Positions 8,390 to 16,797 are shown, counted from the first letter of the stretch. The stretch is DNA of 64,000 nucleotides from Flavobacterium difficile (GCF_011392115.1 NZ_JAAJBT010000001.1:62001-126000); one strand, 5' to 3'. Notes: generated by a model from the sequence alone, not told the origin. Numbers and translations: made by a program.

Positions 8390-9073
8390 ATGACACAAAA
8401 AATAATCGCATTTGATGCTGACGATACGCTTTGGCACAACGAACCTTATTTTGATGAAGCGCAAGCAAAATTTTGCGAATTGTTTCAGGATTTTGCGTCG
8501 AAACAAGAAATTTTACAGTTGATTTTAAATCACCAAGTTAAGAATTTGCCTTTGTATGGTTTTGGAATTAAAGCCTTTACACTTTCTATGATTGAAGCAG
8601 CATTAGAGTTGACTAACCATCAAATCAATGGAGCAGTAATTGAAAAAATTATATCAATTGGTAAAGAATTATTGGAAAAACCAGTTGAGTTAATGCCTAA
8701 TGTTACAGCTGTTTTAGAACAATTAAAAGGTAAATACAAATTAGTGGTAGCCACAAAAGGCGATTTAAAAGACCAACACAGAAAATTACACGATTCAGGT
8801 TTGGGTCATTATTTTCATCATATTGAAGTGATGAGTGATAAAACGGAAATAGATTACACCAAAATGCTAAAGCGTTTAGAATGTGATCCAAAAGATTTTG
8901 TAATGATTGGAAATTCGTTAAAATCTGATGTTTTACCTGTTTTAAACATAGGTGGAACTGGAATTCACATACCTTATCATACTACTTGGGAATATGAAAA
9001 AATTGATTTCGAAATTCAACACGATAATTTTAAAGCGATTGCTGATTTAAATGAGATTTTTCAAATATTATAA
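8390..9073 (+). CDS. HAD-family hydrolase
   Basis: This 227-residue protein has the HAD motifs: FDADDTLW (nucleophile D9, acid D11), the VVATKGD segment for motif II, and GNSLKSD for motif IV. A helical cap lies between motifs I and II, as in the phosphoglycolate phosphatase/PpaX-like subfamily. It should be a cytoplasmic small-molecule phosphatase; the substrate cannot be read. A longer frame opens 18 nt upstream inside metG, but MTQKIIAFD is the natural start. It sits between metG and the CatA-like gene. Confidence 0.88.
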   Translation: MTQKIIAFDADDTLWHNEPYFDEAQAKFCELFQDFASKQEILQLILNHQVKNLPLYGFGIKAFTLSMIEAALELTNHQINGAVIEKIISIGKELLEKPVELMPNVTAVLEQLKGKYKLVVATKGDLKDQHRKLHDSGLGHYFHHIEVMSDKTEIDYTKMLKRLECDPKDFVMIGNSLKSDVLPVLNIGGTGIHIPYHTTWEYEKIDFEIQHDNFKAIADLNEIFQIL

Positions 9074-9079
9074 CTAAAA

Positions 9080-9703
9080 ATGAAAAAAGAATTAGATGTA
9101 TCAACTTGGAATAGAAGAGAACACTTTGAGTTTTTTAGTAAATTTGAAGAACCTTTTTTTGGGACTACCATTCAGTTGGATTGTACAAAAGCTTATGCTA
9201 AATCTAAAGAATTAGGAGTTAGTTTTTTCGCTTATTACCTGCATAAAACATTAGTAGCGGTGAATACTATAGAGAATTTTAGATATAGAATTCATGATGG
9301 AAAAGTATTTATTTACGACACCATAAATGTTTCATCAACAATATTAAGAGAAGACAAAACCTTTGGTTTTTCAGAAATTGAATACCATGAAAACCTAAAT
9401 ACATTTATTGAAAATTATAATACTGAGGCCACTCGAGTAAAAAATACACCAGGTCTTTTCACTAGAGATTACAATGAAAATATCGTGCACTTTTCGGCTT
9501 TACCTTGGATCAATTTTACTTCAATTTCACATTCTAGAAGTTTTACATTTCCAGATAGTTGTCCAAAATTTTCATTTGGAAAAATGATTACAGAAAACGA
9601 CAAAAAATTCATGTCTATGTCTGTGCACGTGCATCATGGTTTAGTTGACGGCTATCATCTAGGCCTGTTTTTTGAAGAATTTCAACGCTTGATGAACTTA
9701 TAA
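9080..9703 (+). CDS. type A chloramphenicol acetyltransferase-like protein
   Basis: The 207-residue length and motifs match the trimeric type A CAT family, which transfers acetyl from acetyl-CoA to a hydroxyl. The catalytic motif is present near the C-terminus as HHGLVDGYH, with catalytic His186 and structural Asp190, and the N-terminal WNRREHFEFF segment matches the CAT start. Chromosomal flavobacterial copies next to housekeeping genes are common and need not confer resistance. It follows the HAD gene by 6 bp and ends before a bidirectional hairpin. Whether chloramphenicol is the substrate is unknown. Confidence 0.88.
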   Translation: MKKELDVSTWNRREHFEFFSKFEEPFFGTTIQLDCTKAYAKSKELGVSFFAYYLHKTLVAVNTIENFRYRIHDGKVFIYDTINVSSTILREDKTFGFSEIEYHENLNTFIENYNTEATRVKNTPGLFTRDYNENIVHFSALPWINFTSISHSRSFTFPDSCPKFSFGKMITENDKKFMSMSVHVHHGLVDGYHLGLFFEEFQRLMNL

Positions 9704-9740
9704 AACAAGTAGAGCAACAAAACAGTTACTCTACTTGTTT
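9703..9740. terminator. bidirectional terminator-like hairpin
   Basis: AAACAAGTAGAG (9703-9714) pairs perfectly with CTCTACTTGTTT (9729-9740). It lies exactly between the convergent CatA-like and HRDC genes. T-tracts are weak on both strands. Confidence 0.6.
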
Positions 9741-9749
9741 AGTTATAAG

Positions 9750-10184
9750 TTAGACGGCATTTAAAATGGCTAAAATATCATCTCCAAATTTTTCAGCTTT
9801 TTGCGGACCGAAACCTTTAATTTGTTTTAATTCGTCGAGGTTACTTGGCTTGAATCTTGCTAAGTCAATCAGTTCTGAATTATGACAAATCATATAGTTT
9901 TTTTGCTGTAATTTTTCTGCTTTAGTCGTTCTCCATTCCTTTAAGTACAGATAAACTTGTTGGTCTTTTGTGCTTAAATCTTCAAACGATATACGTTCCA
10001 AACTCACTGGATTTGTTATCTCATTGTCATCATAATGTACTAATAAGGACCAATAATTTCCTTTTTCAACAAATTGTGTACTAGATTTTTTAAATGTTAC
10101 AGTTGTTAAAAATTCATTCAATACCATTTGATCTTTTTCCAACATATCTGCTTCTAATCCGATAGAAAACACTTTAACCTTCAT
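9750..10184 (-). CDS. HRDC domain protein
   Basis: This 144-residue protein has an N-terminal alpha/beta part (about 1-65) and a C-terminal HRDC-like helical domain (about 75-144; LKEWRTTKAEKLQ, then KPSNLDELKQIKGFGPQKAE). HRDC domains bind nucleic acid and usually occur at the end of RecQ or RNase D; here the domain stands without a helicase or nuclease. It is 7 bp downstream of the two ssb genes on the same strand, which fits a DNA-transaction role. A stand-alone flavobacterial HRDC protein is the best description. Confidence 0.85.
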   Translation of the reverse strand: MKVKVFSIGLEADMLEKDQMVLNEFLTTVTFKKSSTQFVEKGNYWSLLVHYDDNEITNPVSLERISFEDLSTKDQQVYLYLKEWRTTKAEKLQQKNYMICHNSELIDLARFKPSNLDELKQIKGFGPQKAEKFGDDILAILNAV

Positions 10185-10191
10185 AGTATAG

Positions 10192-10515
10192 CTACTTGCT
10201 TAATAATAAAATTTCATTCGCAATGACTTCAGTGATATAACGTTTATTTCCGTCTTTATCATCGTAACTTCTATGCGTTAATTTTCCTTCAATGGCAATT
10301 TCTTTACCTTTAGTAACATATTTTTCAATTAATTCCGCTAATTTTCCCCAAGCCGTTACTTTGTGCCATTCGGTTTTTTCAACTTTATCTCCATTTTCTT
10401 TGTAATATGTATCGTTTGTGGCAATGGAAATATTGGCAACTTTTTTTCCTGCTTCTAAATTTTTAATTTCTGGTTCTTGACCAACGTGTCCAATTAATTG
10501 TACTGAATTTTTCAT
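10192..10515 (-). CDS. ssb: single-stranded DNA-binding protein, short form, copy 1
   Basis: This 107-residue protein is essentially one OB fold: LIGHVGQEPEIKNL at the start, then TEWHKVTAWGKLAELIEKYV, KGKEIAIEGKL and a terminal EILLL strand. It ends right after the fold and lacks the flexible linker and acidic tip (DDDIPF-like) through which full-length SSB recruits partners. It is most similar to the adjacent upstream copy at 10553-10879, showing a tandem duplication. Whether it is the main replicative SSB or a specialised paralog is uncertain; the missing tail argues for the latter. Confidence 0.9.
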   Translation of the reverse strand: MKNSVQLIGHVGQEPEIKNLEAGKKVANISIATNDTYYKENGDKVEKTEWHKVTAWGKLAELIEKYVTKGKEIAIEGKLTHRSYDDKDGNKRYITEVIANEILLLSK

Positions 10516-10527
10516 AATGGCGTGTAA
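10516..10527 (-). repeat. duplicated ssb leader, copy 1
   Basis: On the minus strand TTACACGCCATT directly precedes the ATG at 10515. An identical 12-mer precedes the other ssb at 10880-10891. Confidence 0.7.
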
Positions 10528-10552
10528 TTTTAAATTTGGTTTATATATAATA

Positions 10553-10879
10553 TTATTTATTTCCTTTTAATAAAAGAATTTCGGAAACGATAATTTCAGA
10601 AACATAACGTTTAATTCCGTCTTTATCTTCATAGTTTCTATGTGTTAATTTTCCTTCAACGGCAATTTCTTTTCCTTTGGTTACATATTTTTCAATAATA
10701 TCGGCAGTTTTTCCCCAAGCTGAGATTCTGTGCCATTCAGTTTGCTCCACTTTCTCACCTTTTGCATTGGTGTAATTTTCATGGGTTGCAATAGATAAAT
10801 TCGCTACTTTACCGTTTTCTAAATTTTTGATTTCTGGGTCTTGCCCAACATGTCCGATTAATTGTACTCTGTTTTTCAT
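10553..10879 (-). CDS. ssb: single-stranded DNA-binding protein, short form, copy 2
   Basis: This 108-residue OB-fold protein is clearly a duplicate of its neighbour at 10192-10515; they share MKN-VQLIGHVGQ-PEIKNLE, EKYVTKGKEIA-EGKLTHR and other blocks. It also lacks the acidic C-terminal tail, ending LLLKGNK. Both copies are preceded by the same 12-nt leader (TTACACGCCATT directly before the ATG), so the duplication included the upstream sequence. It is the promoter-proximal gene of the leftward group ssb-ssb-HRDC. Confidence 0.9.
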   Translation of the reverse strand: MKNRVQLIGHVGQDPEIKNLENGKVANLSIATHENYTNAKGEKVEQTEWHRISAWGKTADIIEKYVTKGKEIAVEGKLTHRNYEDKDGIKRYVSEIIVSEILLLKGNK

Positions 10880-10891
10880 AATGGCGTGTAA
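10880..10891 (-). repeat. duplicated ssb leader, copy 2
   Basis: On the minus strand TTACACGCCATT directly precedes the ATG at 10879, identical to 10516-10527. This may mark a conserved leader signal or simply a recent duplication. Confidence 0.7.
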
Positions 10892-11113
10892 AATTTTAAA
10901 GGTTATACTTAATTATAATTTTTTAAAAACACAGATTTAGTGAATTTGCATGATCTAAAAATGTATTGTTTATTTTTTTTACGAACTGAAATATGTTGTA
11001 ATCATTTAACTTAGAATTAAAAGTGTTTCATTTCGACAGTGCAAAGATGTGATGTGTGCTAATTATTATTCGGTAGTTATTCATTTACTATCGATTGTAA
11101 ATGTTTGTTGTCG

Positions 11114-11143
11114 TTTGTAATTATAAAATAAAGTTTATATTTA
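11114..11143 (+). promoter_or_regulatory. putative promoter for the DUF6265 gene
   Basis: TTTG (11114-11117), an 18-nt spacer and TATATTTA (11136-11143) resemble the Bacteroidetes -33/-7 pair, with the last base of the -7 box differing from consensus. The ATG is at 11165. Confidence 0.4.
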
Positions 11144-11164
11144 CTTGAAATTAAACATACTATT

Positions 11165-11659
11165 ATGAAAACTAACACGATCAAAAAAATCATATTACTT
11201 TTTGTGGTTTTTATAACTTCAATAGGTTTTTCTCAAAATACGTTGCAATACAATGACGAAAAAGGTTCACCAAATGCAACTTTAGAAGATGTAAAATGGT
11301 TGGCTGGTAATTGGAAAGGCACTTCTCCTTTCGGAATTTGTCAAGAAAATTGGGACGAACCCAGTGGTAAAACGATGATGTTTAGCTTCAAAATGATAAG
11401 TGACAACAAAGTTTCTTTTTATGAATTTGGTCAAATCATCGAAAAAGATAAAACGATTCAATTGCAAATAAGACATTTTAGCGGCGACTTAAAACCGTGG
11501 GAAAGTGAAAAACCAGAAATTTTTCGTTTCATAAAAATAGAAGATAATAAATTATATTTTGACGGAATTACTTATGAGAAAATTGGAGATAAAATATTAA
11601 ATGTTTATGTCTATTTTGAAGAAAGCAAAGAAGAAATAAAATTTAGTTTTACAAAATAA
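11165..11659 (+). CDS. exported DUF6265-like protein
   Basis: The 164-residue product has a signal peptide (about 1-23, ending GFSQN). The mature part has the pattern of the lipocalin-like DUF6265 family: LEDVKWLAGNWKGT near the start, then a QENWDEPSGKTMMFSF segment and further beta strands. The fold suggests a small-ligand-binding barrel in the periplasm, but no ligand is known. It is divergent from the ssb pair and 17 bp ahead of the next small gene. Confidence 0.7.
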   Translation: MKTNTIKKIILLFVVFITSIGFSQNTLQYNDEKGSPNATLEDVKWLAGNWKGTSPFGICQENWDEPSGKTMMFSFKMISDNKVSFYEFGQIIEKDKTIQLQIRHFSGDLKPWESEKPEIFRFIKIEDNKLYFDGITYEKIGDKILNVYVYFEESKEEIKFSFTK

Positions 11660-11676
11660 ATAATAACTTAAAAGCC

Positions 11677-12024
11677 ATGAAAAACTGTTTAGAATGCCAC
11701 GAAAAAATTGTTGGAAGAGAAGATAAAAAATTTTGTAGTGACGGATGTCGAAATGCCTACAATAATAAGATGAATAAAGACCATACCAATTTAATGCGCA
11801 ACATCAACAACAAACTAAGAAAAAATTACAGGGTTTTAAACGAATTAAATCCAGAAGGAAAAACAAAAACCACTAAAAATAAGTTAATTAGTAAAGGTTT
11901 TGATTTTGAATTTATGACTTCCTTCTACACTACAAAAACTGGAAATAATTATCGTTTTGTTTACGATCAAGGTTATTTGGCAGTGGAAAATGAAGGATAT
12001 GTGTTGGTGAAAAAAGAAATTTAA
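11677..12024 (+). CDS. small zinc-ribbon protein
   Basis: This 115-residue cytoplasmic protein begins with four cysteines spaced as C4-x2-C7-x12-C20-x3-C24 in a segment ending DKKFCSDGCRNAYNNK, typical of a treble-clef/zinc-ribbon knuckle (DUF2116-like). The remainder is basic, then beta-rich. A nucleic-acid-binding role is possible but not shown. The stop codon directly abuts the ATG of the next gene at 12025, so the two are translationally adjacent. Confidence 0.7.
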   Translation: MKNCLECHEKIVGREDKKFCSDGCRNAYNNKMNKDHTNLMRNINNKLRKNYRVLNELNPEGKTKTTKNKLISKGFDFEFMTSFYTTKTGNNYRFVYDQGYLAVENEGYVLVKKEI

Positions 12025-12852
12025 ATGAAAATAAGTATATTAGGTTGTGGCTGGTTAGGATTTCCTTTGGCTCAAAAATTTATTGATACAGGTTACAAAG
12101 TCAAAGGTTCTACGACTTCTGAGAATAAATTAGAACTTTTAAAATCTCATAAAATTGAACCTTATTTAATAGCACTTTCCGAAGATAAAATCACAGGAAA
12201 TATAACTGAATTTTTAAACGATTCTGAAATATTAGTTATTGATATTCCGCCTGGTTTAAGGAAAGTTACAACAACGAGTTCAGAAAAAACATTTGTAAAT
12301 AAAATTAAAACATTACTTCCATTTATTGAGAATTCAACTATTGAAAAGGTAATTTTTATTAGTTCGACTTCTGTTTATGGTGATACTGATTCGATTCCAA
12401 CTATTACAGAACTTAGCGATTTACAACCGGATACAGAAAGTGGTAAACAATTAGTGGAAGTTGAACATTTACTTAAGGCCAATTTATGTTTTCAAACCGT
12501 TATTATTCGTTTTGGAGGTTTAATAGGAGAAGATCGCAATCCAATTTTTATGTTAGCTGGAAAATCTAATATTTCCAATCCAGATGCTCCAATAAATTTA
12601 ATTCATCAATTTGATTGTATAAATATTATTGGTGAGATAGTAAAAAAGAGTAAGTTAGAAAATTTATTTAACGAGACATTTAATGCTGTTTTTCCTTACC
12701 ATCCAACAAGGAAAGAATACTATACAAAATTAGCCTTAGCTAATAACTTAACTGTGCCAATTTTTACAGTGCAACAAAAACCGTTGGGTAAAATTATTTC
12801 TTCAGCTAAATTACAACAGGTTTTACCTTATACTTTCAAAACTTCAATATGA
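12025..12852 (+). CDS. NAD(P)-binding Rossmann/epimerase-like protein
   Basis: This 275-residue protein has an N-terminal dinucleotide-binding motif (ISILGCGWLGFPLA), a following basic TTSENKL segment suggesting NADP preference, and the SDR-like strand VIFISSTSVYGD. It resembles the YeeZ group of atypical extended short-chain dehydrogenases. The usual YxxxK catalytic pair is not obvious, so catalytic activity and substrate are unclear. It begins right after the zinc-ribbon gene and ends just before a strong bidirectional terminator facing accC. Confidence 0.8.
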   Translation: MKISILGCGWLGFPLAQKFIDTGYKVKGSTTSENKLELLKSHKIEPYLIALSEDKITGNITEFLNDSEILVIDIPPGLRKVTTTSSEKTFVNKIKTLLPFIENSTIEKVIFISSTSVYGDTDSIPTITELSDLQPDTESGKQLVEVEHLLKANLCFQTVIIRFGGLIGEDRNPIFMLAGKSNISNPDAPINLIHQFDCINIIGEIVKKSKLENLFNETFNAVFPYHPTRKEYYTKLALANNLTVPIFTVQQKPLGKIISSAKLQQVLPYTFKTSI

Positions 12853-12857
12853 TTTTT

Positions 12858-12898
12858 AAAAAAAAGAGTTGGTACTTTTTGTACCAACTCTTTTTTTT
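12858..12898. terminator. bidirectional intrinsic terminator
   Basis: GAGTTGGTAC (866-875 of the 12-kb line) pairs perfectly with GTACCAACTC around a 5-T loop, flanked by an A-run and a T-run of about 8 each. It serves the convergent 12025 gene and accC. The accC stop codon overlaps the T-run. Confidence 0.9.
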
Positions 12899-14249
12899 AA
12901 TCTTCTTTCTTAGTATCCATTACCCAAGTGTCCATAAAGGCAGTGGTGTAATTTCCAGCAACATAATCCGGATGATCCATCAATTGTCTGTGGAATGGAA
13001 TAGTTGTTTTGATTCCTTCAATATAAAATTCATCTAAAGCGCGTTTCATTTTATTGATAGCTTCTTGTCTAGTTTGCGCAGTTGTGATCAACTTAGCAAT
13101 CATTGAATCATAATTTGGCGGAATAGTATAACCAGCATAAACGTGAGTGTCTAAACGAACTCCGTGTCCACCTGGCGAATGTAATACTGTAATTTTTCCT
13201 GGTGAAGGTCTGAAGTCATTGTAAGGATCTTCAGCGTTAATACGACATTCTATAGAGTGTAATTGAGGTAAATAGTTTTTTCCTGAAATTGGAATTCCTG
13301 CAGCAACCATAATTTGCTCACGAATTAAATCGTAATCGATAACTTGTTCAGTAATTGGGTGTTCTACTTGAATACGAGTATTCATTTCCATGAAGTAGAA
13401 ATTTCTATGTTTGTCTACTAAAAATTCTACAGTTCCTGCTCCTTCATATTTGATGAATTCGGCTGCTTTTACAGCTGCTTCTCCCATTTTATCTCGTAAT
13501 TCGTCTGTCATAAAAGGAGAAGGTGTTTCTTCAGTTAACTTTTGATGACGTCTTTGAACAGAACAATCTCTTTCAGAAAGGTGACAAGCTTTACCAAATG
13601 AATCTCCAACTACTTGAATTTCAATATGTCTTGGTTCTTCGATAAGTTTTTCCATGTACATACCGTCATTTCCAAAAGCAGCAGCAGATTCCTGACGAGC
13701 GCTTTCCCAAGCTTTTAATAAGTCTTCTGGTTTCCAAACGGCACGCATTCCTTTTCCACCTCCACCGGCTGTAGCTTTAAGCATAACAGGGTAGCCAATT
13801 TCAAGGGCTAGTTTTTCACAAGCTTCAAAATTTTCAATCAAACCATCAGAACCTGGTACACAAGGAACTCCTGCAGCTTTCATTGTAGCTTTTGCAGTAG
13901 CTTTATCTCCCATTCTGTCAATCATTTCAGGTGAGGCACCAATAAATTTGATATTGTGTTCTTGACAGATTTTTGAAAATTTAGCATTTTCAGATAAGAA
14001 ACCGTATCCTGGATGAATGGCGTCAGCGTTTGTGATTTCAGCTGCAGCAATAATATTTGACATTTTCAAGTAAGATAAATTACTTGGAGGCGGTCCGATA
14101 CATACTGCTTCGTCAGCAAATTTTACGTGTAAACTTTCTGCATCAGCAGTAGAATAAACAGCAACTGTTTTAATTCCCATTTCTCTACATGTACGAATAA
14201 CACGTAGAGCGATTTCACCTCTATTGGCAATTAATATTTTTTTAAACAT
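12897..14249 (-). CDS. accC: acetyl-CoA carboxylase, biotin carboxylase subunit
   Basis: AccC carboxylates biotin on BCCP using ATP and bicarbonate, the first half of the acetyl-CoA carboxylase reaction. The 450-residue length is standard. Visible are the N-terminal [13 protein letters not shown], the glycine-rich ATP-grasp loop GGGGKG at 162-167, Lys116 in GDKATAK, and the FLEMNTR-like [15 protein letters not shown] block. It is the last gene of the leftward fabH-accB-accC group. The carboxyltransferase genes are not in the window. Confidence 0.97.
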   Translation of the reverse strand: MFKKILIANRGEIALRVIRTCREMGIKTVAVYSTADAESLHVKFADEAVCIGPPPSNLSYLKMSNIIAAAEITNADAIHPGYGFLSENAKFSKICQEHNIKFIGASPEMIDRMGDKATAKATMKAAGVPCVPGSDGLIENFEACEKLALEIGYPVMLKATAGGGGKGMRAVWKPEDLLKAWESARQESAAAFGNDGMYMEKLIEEPRHIEIQVVGDSFGKACHLSERDCSVQRRHQKLTEETPSPFMTDELRDKMGEAAVKAAEFIKYEGAGTVEFLVDKHRNFYFMEMNTRIQVEHPITEQVIDYDLIREQIMVAAGIPISGKNYLPQLHSIECRINAEDPYNDFRPSPGKITVLHSPGGHGVRLDTHVYAGYTIPPNYDSMIAKLITTAQTRQEAINKMKRALDEFYIEGIKTTIPFHRQLMDHPDYVAGNYTTAFMDTWVMDTKKED

Positions 14250-14361
14250 ATTTTTTTAATTAGATAATTAGACAACCCCGAATTGTCGGGAAAAGTTGTG
14301 TCAATTAGACTATTAATGAAGGCAGAAAACTTCTAACCTCTAATTTCTAACTTCTAACTTT
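14250..14361. other. accB-accC spacer with short repeats
   Basis: The 112-bp spacer is longer than expected inside an operon. It holds a CCCCGA/TCGGG hairpin (about 14275-14291) and a run of degenerate TTCTAAC units (about 14328-14360). A very similar TTCCAAC/TTCTAAC run lies before dusB (about 48650-48677), so this looks like an interspersed low-complexity element. Confidence 0.55.
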
Positions 14362-14853
14362 TTATGATGGATCAACTAAAAATAAAGGTTGATCAAATTC
14401 AACAGGAGAAGAATCATCAACTAAAACTTTTACAATTTTACCTGAAATTTCTGATTCAATTTCGTTGAATAATTTCATAGCCTCAACTACACAAACTACA
14501 TCACCTTTATTGATTGTACTTCCAACTTCAACAAACATTGGTTTGTCTGGTGCTGGTTTTCTGTATAAAGTACCAATCATTGGCGATTTAATTGTAATGT
14601 ATTTAGAATTGTCTTCTGTCGCTGCTGTGTCAGCTGCTGGTGCTGCAACTGGCGCAATCGCAACTGGCGCAGCTACTGGTGCGGCTTGAATGGCTTGTTG
14701 TATTGGTGCTTGTTGCACATAAGTAACATCTGGAGTATTGCCTTCTAAAGTTGTTCTAATTGTAATTTTTACGTCACCAGTTTCTAATTTTACTTCTGCT
14801 ACACCAGTATTAGATACAAATTTGATTAGGTTTTGAATTTCTTTTAAATCCAT
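14362..14853 (-). CDS. accB: acetyl-CoA carboxylase biotin carboxyl carrier protein
   Basis: This 163-residue BCCP carries the biotin that shuttles CO2. The biotinylation motif VVEAMKLFNEI places the modified lysine at Lys127. The C-terminal biotinyl domain (about 85-163) is preceded by an Ala/Pro-rich linker (about 50-80) that acts as a flexible arm. The N-terminal KEIQNLIKFV helix is typical of AccB. It follows fabH by 32 bp and precedes accC. Confidence 0.96.
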   Translation of the reverse strand: MDLKEIQNLIKFVSNTGVAEVKLETGDVKITIRTTLEGNTPDVTYVQQAPIQQAIQAAPVAAPVAIAPVAAPAADTAATEDNSKYITIKSPMIGTLYRKPAPDKPMFVEVGSTINKGDVVCVVEAMKLFNEIESEISGKIVKVLVDDSSPVEFDQPLFLVDPS

Positions 14854-14885
14854 AATTAAGTGGTTTTAGTTATAGTATGTTATTG

Positions 14886-15875
14886 TTAATAGGCCCATTT
14901 TAAATAGATAGATCCCCATGTGAATCCTCCACCAAATGCGGCAAAAATTAAATTATCTCCTTTTTTAAATTTATTTTCGAAGTCGGCTAAAAGCAGGGGT
15001 AAAGTGGCAGAAGTTGTATTTCCATATTTATGAATGTTTACTAAAACTTTAGACTCATCTACATTCATTCTACTAGCCGTTGCATCAATAATTCGTTTGT
15101 TGGCTTGATGTGCTACTAGCCAATTTACATCTTCGTGCGATAAATTATTGCGTTCCATTATTTTTTCACTAACATCAGCCATTCCTGATACCGCATGTTT
15201 GAAAACGGTTTTTCCATCCTGAAATACGTAATGTTGTTTGTTTTTAATGGTTTCTTCAGATGGAGGCATAATAGATCCACCTGCTTCAATTTTTAAAAAC
15301 TCTCTACCAATTCCGTCAGATCTTAGAATTTCATCTTGTAATCCTAAACCTTCGTAGTTAGGTTCAAACAGCGCACATCCTGCACCATCTCCAAAGATAA
15401 TACATGTTGCACGGTCAGTGTAATCTATAATAGAAGACATTTTATCTGCTCCAATTAGTAATACTTTTTTATATTTTCCAGATTGAATAAAAGCAGAGGC
15501 TGTAGACATGCCGAAAAGAAAACTTGAACAAGCTGCTTGTAAATCGTAAGCGAAAGCATTTGTTGCACCAATTTGTGTAGCTACATAAACACCAGTTGCT
15601 GCCACAGGCATATCAGGAGTTGTAGTTGCCATGATAATTAAATCTATTTCTTTAGGATCAAGTTTTGCTTTTTCTAAGAGATTTTGAGCGGCTTTGATGG
15701 CAAGGAATGAGGTTCCTTCTCCGTCTTCTTTTAAAAGCCTTCTTTCTTTTATTCCGGTTCTAGATGTTATCCATTCGTCATTAGTATCAACTAAAGTTTC
15801 TAAAACTTGATTTGATAATACGTATTCTGGTACATACGAGCCAATTGCAGTAATTGCGGCAGTAATTTTATTCAT
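14886..15875 (-). CDS. fabH: beta-ketoacyl-ACP synthase III
   Basis: FabH condenses a CoA-activated primer with malonyl-ACP to start fatty acid synthesis; in Bacteroidetes it typically uses branched primers. The 329-residue protein has the active Cys116 in QAACSSFLFG, the late VAHQANKRI histidine motif and GNTTSAT asparagine motif of the Cys-His-Asn triad, and the GGGFTWGS C-terminal loop. It is preceded by its own -7 element and by a terminator after rpmF, so it probably starts the fabH-accB-accC unit. Confidence 0.96.
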   Translation of the reverse strand: MNKITAAITAIGSYVPEYVLSNQVLETLVDTNDEWITSRTGIKERRLLKEDGEGTSFLAIKAAQNLLEKAKLDPKEIDLIIMATTTPDMPVAATGVYVATQIGATNAFAYDLQAACSSFLFGMSTASAFIQSGKYKKVLLIGADKMSSIIDYTDRATCIIFGDGAGCALFEPNYEGLGLQDEILRSDGIGREFLKIEAGGSIMPPSEETIKNKQHYVFQDGKTVFKHAVSGMADVSEKIMERNNLSHEDVNWLVAHQANKRIIDATASRMNVDESKVLVNIHKYGNTTSATLPLLLADFENKFKKGDNLIFAAFGGGFTWGSIYLKWAY

Positions 15876-15894
15876 AAATAAATAATTTTCTTTG

Positions 15895-15902
15895 CAAATT
15901 TA
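15895..15902 (-). promoter_or_regulatory. putative -7 element for fabH
   Basis: The minus strand reads TAAATTTG 19 nt upstream of the fabH ATG, matching TAnnTTTG. Confidence 0.5.
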
Positions 15903-15971
15903 TGTGCGTAAAGAGGCGAAAATTACGAAATATTTCGGAATTTTCTAAAAATACTATTATATAATTTTACT

Positions 15972-16005
15972 TAAAATAAAAAAACTCTCACGTGAGTGAG
16001 AGTTT
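15972..16005 (-). terminator. terminator after rpmF
   Basis: ACTCTCAC and GTGAGAGT pair around a 4-nt loop, with a T-rich tract on the minus strand. It separates rpmF from fabH, making them separate transcription units. Confidence 0.8.
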
Positions 16006-16024
16006 CTCAATTATTTTGATGTAA

Positions 16025-16219
16025 TTATAACATTGCTTCAGTCTTGTCGATAACAACTTGACCTCTGTAATACATTTTACCTTCATGCCAGTAAGCTCTA
16101 TGGTATAAGTGAGCTTCACCAGTTACTACGCAAGTTGCAATTTGTTGTGCAGATGCTTTGTAGTGTGTTCTTCTTTTGTCTCTTCTAGTCGATGACTGTC
16201 TACGTTTAGGATGTGCCAT
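16025..16219 (-). CDS. rpmF: 50S ribosomal protein L32
   Basis: This 64-residue ribosomal protein starts [16 protein letters not shown], the classic L32 N-terminus, and belongs to the large subunit. The form is cysteine-poor (one Cys in ATCVV), so it lacks the zinc-binding CxxC pairs found in some L32 variants. It lies 6 bp after the DUF177 gene, the usual conserved pairing, and is followed by a terminator. Confidence 0.97.
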   Translation of the reverse strand: MAHPKRRQSSTRRDKRRTHYKASAQQIATCVVTGEAHLYHRAYWHEGKMYYRGQVVIDKTEAML

Positions 16220-16225
16220 TTTACT

Positions 16226-16765
16226 CTATTTTTTATCCGTTAATAGTTTCTTTAAACCGTCCCATCTTGGGTCTATTTCTTTAATTTCTTCTTTTTTTGT
16301 TTCAGCTGGAGAAAATTTTTCCAAATTTCGCAATGCTTCTGTTTGTAATGTTCCGTCTTTTATGCCGGTATGAATTCTTTTAGTTGGAACAGACAATACA
16401 ATCATTTCATAAATATATTGGGCAACATCTACTTGAAACTCATCATGGGGTAAAATGATAAATTCATCGTGCTCATCATTGAATTCATCACCAAATCTAA
16501 CAATCAACTTCATTTTTCCCTTGACAGGTAAATCAAAATCTTCATTGGTTAAATCACAAGGTACGTTAACTGTTCCTTTATGTGAAAAGCTCAATAAAAG
16601 CATGTTGCTTTTTTTCTCTAATATGGTCTTCACTTTGATGTCAGAATCGTTAAATTCATCATATCCAAAATGAGCAAAGAACGTATTGTTTACTTGAAAC
16701 TCAAACTGGTGTTTACCCAGTTTTAATCCTGAAAATGGGATTAAAAAATCTTTTAATTTTTCCAT
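16226..16765 (-). CDS. YceD/DUF177 family protein
   Basis: This 179-residue acidic protein matches the DUF177 (YceD) family by its position directly upstream of rpmF and by its beta-rich segment containing VPCDLTNEDFDLPV, where the family has a conserved Cys. Bacterial YceD proteins have been linked to 23S rRNA processing or ribosome assembly; the flavobacterial protein is uncharacterised. A good promoter precedes it. Confidence 0.85.
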   Translation of the reverse strand: MEKLKDFLIPFSGLKLGKHQFEFQVNNTFFAHFGYDEFNDSDIKVKTILEKKSNMLLLSFSHKGTVNVPCDLTNEDFDLPVKGKMKLIVRFGDEFNDEHDEFIILPHDEFQVDVAQYIYEMIVLSVPTKRIHTGIKDGTLQTEALRNLEKFSPAETKKEEIKEIDPRWDGLKKLLTDKK

Positions 16766-16797
16766 ACTATCAGTTTTCCCCTTTTTATAAGGGTGTG

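Noticed and set aside
9080..9703. The CatA-like gene considered as an acquired resistance gene on a mobile element.
   Set aside because: No integrase, transposase or terminal repeats are nearby, and its AT content and spacing match the adjacent housekeeping genes.
9703..9740. The 12-bp hairpin considered as an attachment site or operator.
   Set aside because: Its position exactly between convergent stop codons is explained by a bidirectional terminator.
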